A DNA stretch of 64,000 nt from Pempheris klunzingeri. Its lineage: Eukaryota; Chordata; Actinopteri; Acropomatiformes; Pempheridae. The number at the start of each line of letters is the position of its first letter. Position 1 is the first letter of the stretch. Below the pieces are notes generated by a model, which saw nothing but the letters and a program-made list of their open reading frames with translations, was not told the DNA's origin and searched no databases. A program made the translations under genes and the position numbers. Location: NCBI RefSeq assembly GCF_042242105.1, contig NC_092012.1, positions 14,665,223 to 14,729,222 of the forward strand. The letters run 5' to 3'. Positions 31,422-43,400 of the stretch are shown here, piece by piece.

Positions 31422-34400
31422 TTACGTGTCCTCACGTCTGTTGTAGTAGTCACTGAAGAATGTGAAAATACTGATAACCAGACACATCACCACAAACAGC
31501 ATCAGGGCGATGCAGAGAAGTCGCCGACTCAAAGAAACCTTGGGGCAAATCCGACCAAGAAGAACCAGGACCTCCTCCATTCTCCTGTGAAGACAATGAC
31601 CTCGTAACAGTTTTATATGAATCCATGCATTGATAAAGACTGATTTACTACTAAACTACGACATCATTTGCACATTCAAAGGATAAAATAAGGGATTGAA
31701 GGTTAAAATGGATTGTTTATATGTTGGATAATGTATCGAGTGTAAAAAAGAGTATCTTTAATCAATCAGCATCATTATTAACCATTATTCACCAGTTTTT
31801 TTCCTCACAAATGAACATCCAGTTTTTTGGAGCTGTAATAAATCTCCTAGGTGTGCAAAATAACTCTTTATATTTTAAAAGTTTGAGGATTCATATAAAT
31901 AAGATAAGGATTTCTACCTCGTCACATTTCTACAATCAAACGTGGTTTATTCGATGGAGCTCTTGATGTACTTTAACGACTTGAATGCAGCAAAGTGAAA
32001 GTTTGAGATGTGCCACATAGAGACGGACTGAGCTGTGCTCTCATGGTGTGGATGAAATTCAGGTACATGAAACTGTCGAAGCTGTCATTCGGCCCGCTTA
32101 CCTCACCACAGTCAAGGAGCAACATACAAAATATGCTGCATATGTTTTTAAGACGTAGATTTACCTGGTTGTCTTTATTTTCTTTCCACTCTCTTCATCT
32201 TTATTTTTCAATTCAAGCTGTTTCTCTGCAGCCTTTTCCTCCTCGCGCTTCTCTTGAAGCAGTTTACTTTGCCTCAGTCCCTCTTGGTAGCTGCAGTAAA
32301 AATATTCAAATTTACCAGCAAGCACAAACAGTGATAAAATGCCTGAAACATTTAGGCTCTATCATCAGGCGGCAGTACATAATGTATAATGTTATTACAA
32401 TCACTGTAAATGTCTAAATGTCTCTGGAACATTATCTACTTGAAAAAAAATCACCTGTACAACAACATGAGTGACAGGTCCCATAAATGTGGTAATTTAT
32501 GATGGGCTACAACAATGTCATCACACCATGTGTGTTTGTGTGCTGTTCAGGACCAGGAGAGATGGCCTCACCCTTTATTATATGCCTCCTCCTCGATCTT
32601 TGCCTTGATCTCGGCTCTGATCTCGGCTCTGATCTCCTCTAAGTTGACTGAAGGCTTGGCTGGCTCACTTTCCTGCTCCGACGCACTCTTTCCACTGCAT
32701 TGTTTCAGATGGGAAAGAACATTCAGCCTTGGACACCTCTACTAGCGCAGCAGACATTATAAAACTGAGAGGAGAGAGGACACATGTAGGTTCCATCACA
32801 GCACTGCGGCCTTGTCTTGTAGTGGACAAAGTGCAGCACTGACTGATTGGTAGTGTGCATTACAGACACCATCACAGGCACGGCGAACACGATCAGAAAA
32901 AAATGGAGCTGGCACTTTGAACATCTGTTATTGCTATTCTCGTCTCCTCACAGAACATCTAGCCCAGACACTTGAGAGCTCACTTTATAACCAGGATATG
33001 ATTGGAGCCCTGTGCCTGGACTTTGTCAGACTCTTGCACAAATGTTTAGATTGCGACCCAGGATAGAATATCCTGCAGCAGGGTTTGATTATTTTTTATG
33101 CTTTCAGGGTTATTTTCACCTCACTGGGGCTTTCTCTCTACATCCTGAAGGTCACGCAAAAAAGCCAAAAGTCCCACTGCAGCACAAAATGCTTTTGATA
33201 AGAATGATTACAAGTCCAGGTTCCTCTTGGCCCATTGTTTTAAGGACTTGGTAGTGACCTTGGCAATCAAGGAATGGTATGTGCACATACTGTACTGCAC
33301 ACAAAGTCGTGTGTGTAAGCAAAACACCACAATTACACAAAACATACCATTCTGATGCAGGTTGTGCCGCCTCTGTAGCAGCGCTGCTTTTCACATCATT
33401 TGCTTCACACTAAAAGAAGAGTGTTGAAAAATATTATTACCTTCTAACAATAACATACAATTAACAGGCGTGATACAAGTATTCACATAGCTCGAAAAAT
33501 AAAAAATGAAAAGTTAAACTCCTGCATTCAAAATCCTACTTCAGTAAAAGCCGCGTGACATTACATAAATAATGTTATTCGATTGTTAACACTGATACAT
33601 CAACGTGAAAAAAGCATCTCACTGTTGTGGCTGGTTAAAGTGGAACTAGTTTTAACTACTTTGTATACAGTTGGGTAGTTTTATTCAGTTGTTTCCAAAC
33701 TGGGGGTCAGGTTTCTAAGGTAAATCTAAGGGGTTGTGAGATGATTAAAGGGAGAGAAAGAAATAAGTTTTGCAATACAAATTTATATTCATATTTTGGA
33801 CTTTTCTCAGATTTTTTTCTTTTAAGTGAAATAATGGATAATCTTGCTGGTTATTTGAATGAAACCATCAGAGAAGTTAAATAGGAAATCTCTTCAGTGC
33901 AACTCAGAGACATTTGACAAAGACTAGACATTGCTTTTTGCTTACTGTATTTATCCTATCCTCGTCACATGATTTTTAAAATGGGTTAAACTGTAAACTA
34001 AATAGTACTTTTAGCTGTCAGACAAATGTAGTGGATTAAAAAGTACAATATTTTCCTGATAATCAATAAAGCTATGGCTTCAAGAGAGATGGTTAACGTT
34101 TCAAAACACAATTTAACCATTTTGAAATGAAGAGAAACACTTGTAACGTATCAGGTAGGATTTGAAAAATAATAACTGATGACCCAAAAATGAACAATTT
34201 CATGATCGAGTGTCCTTCGATGAGTGTCCTGTGTTTCTAAGCCATTATTGACAACTTTCCTTCTGCAGTCAATCTGAAAGAGTGGGTGTCACTTCATTAA
34301 AAGCTTGAAATGTCTTTTCCCATTATTTCCTGACAGGACAGGATGACCTACCACGGCAGGAAGAGCAGCACCAGTGCTGGGGCCCACGGTGGGGCCCACA

Positions 34401-37400
34401 GTGGGGCCCGGGCCGGCTGTGGCTGGGGTCTGACCTGGGGTCTGACCTGGGATGTTCAGGAGGTTAAACTTAGGCACCACAGCCACGCTCACCCTACGCC
34501 TGGGCAGAGCCTGGACAGGAGACAGAACATAAAACTGTCAGTGCCAAGACCATAAAACTGAATAAGGTCAGACACTATTGCATGGACAGATGTATAGGAA
34601 TCATGAAATTCTGTGCAGATGTTCATTGTCCCCTGATGATGAATCCTAATGACTTTGGTGAACCACTGCCTCTGCATCTAGTGCCACCATGAGTTTGACA
34701 TTTGTTGTTTTCAGTGAAGTATCTTGTACGTGCTTGGAGCTAAGGTTAGCCTATGATTGCAAACATTAAACCTGCATTATTAGCATGCTCATGTTAGCAT
34801 TTAGCTCTCAGTACAGCCTTACAAAACCTCTAGCATGGCTGCAGGAACTGAGGCTTGTTATAAGATAAACACAATAAGTCTTCAAATTGCTTGTTTTCAC
34901 TGACTAACGGTCCAAAATTCAAAGACATTCAATTTACTATCATTTGATGTAGAGAAAAGCAGCAAATCCTCACATTTGAGAGGCTGGAACCAAGGAATGT
35001 TTGACATTTTACTCCACAGATTAATTTATCATCAAAAAGCTTGTTGTAATTTTCTGTTGATTATCTAATTGATGAATCATTTCAGCACTAATAACATAAC
35101 TCAGAAAAAGTGCCTACCTTTCCAAGGGTGAGGGACATCGATCTTGACGGCCGTGGAACGCCATCATCTTTATAAAGACAACAAATGAAAACACAGACTT
35201 TCATAAGCACAGAAACCATTAATTTCATGCTGGGCAGCAGCAATGCTAAAAAAAAAAGGGCCTGCTTTATCAAACCCTTGTCTATATAAATAAAGTTTAA
35301 AAGATTTTCTATTGACAAACATGAAACCCTCTGTAGAGGAGAAAAATTAAGTTAGGTTGGCTGAGTTTCCTTCTCTGTGTTTCCCTGTACATCAGTGTAG
35401 TCTCACCTCCAGTGTCTACAGACCCTCCGTAACAGCGATTTGAGTTCTGGTTGGCCAGCTTCTTAAACTCCATCAGCTCTGCATGGTCCTTCTCGTACGT
35501 TCTCTTCAGATTTTCCACATATTGCATCATGACCTCAGTGGCCTTGCTCATACGTTTCTCCTGTTGCACCACGAAAAGTCAGGAAATAAAGCCTGCATTA
35601 AAATCCATGAGCAGAGAAACAGTAATTTCTGCTGAAAAAAAAACTGTTGCATGACCCAACTACCCAAAAACCTTAAGCACAGACAGATGGTTATTTATGC
35701 GAAGACCTATGAAACAATTTATCATCATTTGACTTTCTTTTCTTAAATGAAAAGTTGTCTTTTTAAAGTTGAATCATTTGGGTTTTTTGGCCACTAGAGG
35801 GCAGACAAGCTTCAAAATAATGTGACAGACACACAGGCCTGACATATTTAGCTAAGTAACGGCCTACTAACACACCAAGCAGACATAGATCAGTTCATCA
35901 TCCCATTAGCATCATGTTTTTCAACACCTGATCAACAGATGTCCAATGTTAACTGACAGTTTTTCATGGTTTGGTCTCTTCAAATTCCCTGAGAAAAATA
36001 TCCATCTCTTAACAGATGTTCAACTTTCATCACCAGCTTGTTTTGTCCAGTTTGTCTGTCTACTGTTTGGTGCTGGGCAGGTAGTGTTCAGTGGATTTGT
36101 CAGAGAAGAGCTGCTGGAAACAAAGTTGATGAGGGCTGTGAGACTGAACCATTGATTAAAATGGGCTGTGAGATCAACAAGCTAAAAGAGGCAAAAAATC
36201 TCCATAGACGCAAAAATTCTCTACAGTTAATACCTACAAGCAAACATTTGACAATATTATTATTGAAATCATTGAATCATTCACAAACTTTTTGAGGCAG
36301 TTTAATGTTTTAAGCATATTGGAATGCCATATAAACAAAGAATCAACCTGAGAAACGTCTAGCCATCTGAAATGGATTAAAAATGACATGCTATAGGAGC
36401 ATTAATTTCTCTGAAATAGATAGAGCCGTATAATTATTAATAGATGGGCAGCAGTACAAAGAAAAGACACAAAATGGCAGTAATTCAACTGAGTGTTTTG
36501 GGATAATAAGTAGCTCAAGACCTTTGTACTGCAAAAACAGTAAATTTGCTCTTTAACTGATGTTTGCTTTGGCCGGCATGAGGTCAAACATGAACTCAGA
36601 TAAAAATCTTCACCATAGTTTTTAAAACGCTGCCAAACAGACATTCAAGTGGTCTCAGGACATCCTGGAGAAGACAGCATCTTTTAAACAATAACACGAT
36701 GTATATTTACACCACGCGCCATTAGCTTTATCTTCTGTCATCTGCACGTGTTTGTATAACCGCACCTGTCGAACTGCTCCAACTATCTCGGCTCGACTGG
36801 AGAGCCGCGTAGCCAATCGGTGCAGCACCGCTAACGTGTCTATGAGGCGCTGGTAGGACTCACGCTGCTCCAGGTTCTGCCACTGTGGTGAAGTCATCTG
36901 CAAGTGGCACAAAAACATCTTGTCACAATTCTCTCAAAACAAAGTGTGCATTAATCTCCCCTTTGTACCTGGGATTGGACTCGAACAAGATAAATATTTA
37001 CTGGGGGACACTTCCAGGAAACATTAAGCAGATGAACAAGCACTAGAGAGCCACAGGGAAGTCTTCTTTTCTGGTAAGTTAATCTAATATGAACTGCTGT
37101 TTTCGCTGACTGACCTTCAGTGCTCCTTTGAACTCTTCTAGTTCTCTCTCAGTGTCTTCCTCTGTCAGGTTCCTCTCCCTCTCCGACTGTTTGAGACGCA
37201 TCTCCAGAGTGTAGTTGTCATTGCGAAATGCCAGTGACAGCTGGACAAATGCATTCTGTGGGGAGGAAGTTCCTGCAATATAACACTCCGAATGGCACAT
37301 TAAACAGCACATTAAACACAGATGAGCTTCTGGTGATGGCAAGACGCCAACTGGAATAAATCAGAGGAATCCATAGAAAACTCTCCCACAGTGCCACACA

Positions 37401-40400
37401 AACACATATGCAGGCTAAATGAGAGTCAGTGTGGTTGTTCATGTAATACAAACATGCATTTTTATTGGTTAACATGTGGGGGAGAATCAGGCAGCCCTGA
37501 GACCAGCATGGAGGAACAAGCTGTGATTTGGACATTTGACCTCTTGATGTTTTGCTGTTTTGATCAAAGTCAGTCTGCACAGTTTTCCAACCATCATGGA
37601 CCATAGCTTAGAGGAAATATATGACCTCTGACTGTCCTGATACAGACACATCCCCTAGGGAACGGCGAGAGGCTGCAGCCAGAGCCTCACAGCGTCATTA
37701 ATGTTTGCATTTTCTCCACAGGAAATCACTCTGAGTCTCTTCGGTCGGATCAGGAACAGAAAAACACTTTCCTGTTGACAAAACGCGGCCAAATCCAGGC
37801 AACCAATTTTACGACTGTGTAATTAACTACTTTGGTAACAAAACAGGTTATTATAAACACAACACGTAGCTAAAGCAGCAGTGAGTGGAACAATACTTCT
37901 GGCTGCACCGTTTGAACCAGTGGTTGGTTCAAACGGTGCAATATTGCACAAAGTAACAAATTACCGATGGCGATCAATTTTATGACCCACGTATCATGAT
38001 TGATGCACAGGGTCAATGACTGTTTAAGTGTGTTTATGCAGTATACTGTATTTGTATACTATTCAGGCTTTTACCACCAAATGGGCTTTTAGTGGTTCGG
38101 TTAAAACACTTCTTTGCTTTCTTGCGGAGGCTTATATGAGAAGATTGATACTCATGATATGTCATTCTTGGACAGAGCCAGACTAGCTGTTTTCCCAGTC
38201 TTTATGCTAAACTATGCTAACAGAAGCCTAATCCAGCTTCATATGTACCATATAGACATGAGAGTGGTATATATCTTCTCATCTAATTCCTGGGAGGGAA
38301 GAAAAAAAGCGTACCTCTCAAACTGTGACACTATGTATTTAAATTGCAGACAAGCACAGACAACTGTAGCATGCATGCACAAAACACTTTAAATACTTTA
38401 TCATGAATAGGAATGATTTGATGTTATACAGCAAAATAATGTGTGAAAATCACACAAACATCTGTGCAGATCGGACACCAACCTCAACTTCCTTTTCAGT
38501 GAGTGGGGGGGCACTGCAATAAATCAATATCGAACTGTTAGAACGGTAGGTAATGCACATGCAGTATTTGTACACAGTAAAACTAAGATGTAAGGACGAT
38601 TACTTTTGAGCGACTAGTCAGGAAGAATGATGCAAAAGGTAAAATGTAACTTAAGCAACAGATGGTTTGTTACACACCAGCCTGGTAGACCTCTGTGAAG
38701 TTTGAGCTTTCTCAGCATCACATCTGAAATGTTTGGCATGGCGTCAGACTTCTCCCTCGCCTCCTCACTGGCTGAGTTTGTAGCGGGTGGAGAGCCTGCA
38801 GGCACATTGTTGCATAAATGAGACCTAAAGGGAATTAACTGGTCTTTTTCCCCGAGAAGTTTTGATTCAAGTCTCAAGTCAAATTTTTCCACAAATAGCA
38901 ACTGTAGGATAATGATAAATACTGAAATGTAGCGTAACACAATTAAATAAGAGTCATGAAGTCAGTGAACAGATGTAATGTTACTGTACACAGCATAATT
39001 AATCTAATTGGCATTAGCCATCATAAGTCAAGGTCAAGTTTGGCTGTAGAAACCCCTGAGTGTGTTGGATTGAGAAAGGTTTTTTTTCACTATGAAGATG
39101 AAGGTGTTATTTGTTCTTTTAACATTGTCTCACTTTAAGGTCTCTAAATACTGAGCTTTAAAATTAAATTAAAACTGTATAAAGTTTCCTTCAAAGCTGT
39201 GTTTACTTTTCAGAGATTTTATTTGGTCAAAATTTTCTCAAATGTCGAGTCAAGTCTGTAGGTTGGCAAGTCTCAACTAAGTCAAGTCCAAGTAAAATCC
39301 GAAGTCCCAGTTTTTGTGACATCAGTCCGATTGTTCCAAATCTATAAATCTGTCTCTTTCCAATCCTACAAAAACCATAAAATCATGTCATCATTTCCTC
39401 CTCCACAGGTCACACATGCTTTAACAACCATGCCATCTGCTGATGGGAAATGAAAATAGCATTTATGTCTCTGTTATGAGGTTGTCAGTAAATGGATGGC
39501 ACAGAGGAAAAAAAAACAAGAACAGATCATCATAATTGTCAGATTGGAAAAGATTTTCCCTGAGATTGAGGAAGTGCACACCCTAGATGATATGTACTGC
39601 TTAAAGTACTTTCTGTCTTACATGAATCAGAGGGTAAACAAGGACTGTTACCTTTTTCCTGTTCAGCCGCTTCACTCAAGTCTGGTAGCTTGGATCCCAC
39701 TATGCTTTGGTTACGCATCAGCTTGTGCTCCTGGATACACAAACACATGCACGAGAAGAAAACATTTTTCAGTCTTTCTCGCATTTTACAGAAGGGGCAA
39801 TTCACAACAAAAGCAGGCAGTAATGACCAATGCTTTACCTCTTTGATTTTAGACAGTTTATGCACACTGCCCGGCTGAGTGGGGAGGTCCTTGTACCCTG
39901 AGGATTTGAAGACAGCATCCCGGGGCTTGTCTGAGAAGGTATCCTCCGATGTCGAAGGGAAACTTGGGCCTCCATTTCTAGAATTAAGGCTCCCTACGGC
40001 ATCCCAGGAAACAGCCCTCATTAGTGGGGGGAACGCCCCAATCGTCTTGATCTCTGCTGTACAGGGGGCCTGCTGGGTAGGAGGCCGGGGAACAGGCTTT
40101 GCCACCCCTGTGGCTGGGGCCTGGTTAGGGTTTCGGCCTGTCCCAGCTCCCTCATCTCCTTTACCGACTGCTGGAGGACTCTTAGGTACAGCAGGATCGC
40201 AGTTCTCCTTCTGAGCAGCAAAACGGGGTGTTAGAGTCCCAGAGGACACTTTCCTTTTCTCACTGGGCTTCCAATCCACCAAAAGTCTGTTGCCCTGAAG
40301 TTAGCAAGATAATAGCCATTAATAATACACTCAGCATTCCTGTTGTGTTAATAAACCTTAAATGTTTGAACTCCATATGGATAAAGAAGGTGGTAAACTC

Positions 40401-43400
40401 TGTCTGCTGTTCAGTAGGATGGTGATGTTCACCACCTACAGGATGTAAAGCTGATGGGAATGTCATGAGTTTGGCAGGTATTTGGTTATGAACCCAAATG
40501 CTGGACAACTTTGAATTTTGACAAAATGATGACACTAGCAGACAAGTCATTAGAATATATCCTGAGGGGAACGTGAATGTCTCTACCAAATTTCATGCCA
40601 ATCCATTCACTAGTCGTCAAGACATTTCAGTGAAAACCACAAATGTAAACTTGACGGTGGATGACGCTACAGGAAATTCAGCGTAGCAAAGAAATTCATC
40701 CTCTGAGGAGCACGAACATCCAAATTTACTAGATTTCATGGCGATATATTGGTTGTTGAGATATGTCAATCTGAAGTGAAATGGTCCTTCTTCAGCAAAT
40801 TCATTGATAGAGATTATTTTCTTTCTTTTTACAAACCTGTCTATCAGAGGTGCATCCGACAATATTTAGTTTGTCATATGTGTGTTTATAAGAAGAAATG
40901 CAGTAAGTCAACATTTCAGTCTGACCTCCTGATCCTCCGTCGTTGAATCATACTGTTCTCGTACTGAAGGAACCTCCAGATGCTACAACAGAGGACGACC
41001 AATGTTCTTGTGTTAATAAATATTGCTTGGACCAAAAAGTATAGGTATAAAGTATATGAAATAATAACTAAGAATATTAAAGTATATTGCACAGAAACTA
41101 GGTGTTGCGCAGACAAATTAGAGGAACGTTTAAAAACACAACAAACAAAACAGTTTTAAATGAAGAAAATGACTATGCATGAAAATATATGTGCAATTAA
41201 CACCATCATGAGAGATGTAATTGTATTATTTAAAAGTAATTGCTGTGATAATTTCTTTACCTGTCCAACTGACTGTGAGCTGAAATGGGTGGTCTCTGAG
41301 GGTCCTGCAGAAAACAACCAACAAAATCATTCTACCAAACTCCTACAGCCAAAAATCAATAGCAAAATAGGATTTTGTTTTCAACAGTGCTGGAGAAGTC
41401 AGACAAAGACTGAAGTAAATTACCAGTTTGAGGAACTGCAGACACTGAGCTGCTTCTAGATGCACACGGTGAGGATGACGGTGTTGGAGTTGGAGAGAGA
41501 CCTTTGAGAAAAAAACATTTGTGAATTAAAGCTGATCGGATTAGTTCTTGAATGAGTTCAGTGTGACTTTTGACACTTTTTAAAGTAACAAACAAAGTCT
41601 ATATAGGGTATATGATATATGAGTGTAGCGGCGCGTGCCTGGATACACAACATATGACTTCTTACTAATCAACTTATGATTAAGAAATGATGTGCTATGT
41701 TATGTACAGTGTTTGTGTCTCTGTGCGTTTGTGTGTTCACTACCTGTGGGCGAGTCAGTGAGGCTGCCGGTGGAGCGGCGACCGCGGCGCGTCAGGAAGC
41801 GGTCGCTGACCTTCTTGGCCTGTTCGAGGAGCTCTAGGTTCTTCTGTCGATCCTCCTCAGAGAGCGTCAGCTCTGGCAGCTGATCTTTCACCAGGTCAAT
41901 CACATTACCTGTGCTGTCTGAGAGAGACACACACACACTTGTTTTGATTGCATATTTCTCTACATTTTGACACTTTTACAACACTTTTACAATTACAACA
42001 TGCCAAAAAATATTATAACATAAAAAATATCTTTATTAGCTAAATATCAGCTTAATTCAGCTTTAAAAGAACACATTGTGTGCTTTTCTCGAACTCTGTC
42101 AAAGTTTTATTTTATAATAATAATAATACTAATAATAATACCTTCTTATCTTATTCTCATATATTACTATTATTGTTATTATTATTATTAGTATTATTAT
42201 TATATATTTTCCTGTCATTATAATGTCCTCTTATTTTTTATGCTTTCATTTTATCTGTTTCTTTAGTGGGTTTTTTTTGGTTGCCTTTTATTCTGAAGCA
42301 CATTGAGCCTACACATTTTATATGGAATTTGCTGTATAAATAAACTTGACTTGGTATTTGAAGAAGATAAAAGTGGGATTCCTCACAAATGGATGTGAGC
42401 CAGTAAATCAGGTGATGAGGCTTGGCTGAGTCAGGGATGTTTTTACCCACTCGCCATCCACAGAAAAGGGCAACAAACTAAACAAAAGTAATCAGAGCAG
42501 CAAAAGCATTTCAGGCATGTGGGCAGACACACCGACAAATTTATCTCGCCAGACGCCAATGACCAAACTTAGTCGAAAGGTGTGAAGCTTCTTGTGTAAC
42601 TACAGAGCATGAGAGCATTATTATGCTCTTATTCATCCTTAGAAAGACAGATCTTTCAACAAAATAAAATCAAAGTGGTTTTAACATTGCAGTCCGGTGA
42701 CGAAGGCACTTTGAAAAGTGGATAATTTGGAGTGTTAACAGTGTCACAAATGTTTATTTAAAAACCAAAAAAAAAAGTTAATATATGGAGAATCATTAAA
42801 GAGAAACATCTCTGACTTCAGGTTGGTGCTGGACTAAAGCAAATGCTGCTAATGGTAACAACAAACTAGCTTTCATACTGTTGTGGTAATTATAGCTGCA
42901 GTTTATGTGTGGGTCTTTCTGTCTGTATATGAGTGTGTGTGTGTGTGTGTGTGTGTGTACAGGGTTCACCCACCAACTGTTGTGATGGGACCTCCAGACG
43001 AGTTTCTGGCCAGCCGAGCTCTGGGACTGTGCGGCCTGATGGAGGAAACCGTAGTGATTCAGACACACTGTCCTTGTTTACAGCCAAAAAGGAAAAAAAC
43101 TACTTCAGTGTTTAAGATGGTGGAAGATTACCTGGCCTGCTCCAGGGGACGTCCATCTTGTTGGACAATAGTGGCCTGCTGTGGGTAGACGATCGTGGGG
43201 GCGGTCATGACGACAGCCCGACTCTCACTGGGTGTAGACTGTGACACAAGAAAACAACAGTATCAAAGTTAAAACAAGGGTACAGCAAAACTGAAATAGA
43301 TGTATATGTTTTGCTGTTATTTAACAGATACAATATATGTGATGATGTGAGAATGTTGTGTTCACAGCTTGTTTCTGCTGCCAGTGGCCAAAAAAACTGC

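Noticed and set aside
31369-31436. Cryptic donor GTGAGG in the last irag1 exon and an acceptor-like TTGTAG downstream that would give a different C-terminus ending TISPP
   Set aside because: The intron would be only 66 bases, the resulting tail does not resemble known IRAG1 or KASH ends, and the plain stop is the simpler reading.
39879-40214. 111-codon plus-strand frame
   Set aside because: Antisense shadow of irag1 exon 39839-40294, which has conserved protein sequence and good splice sites.
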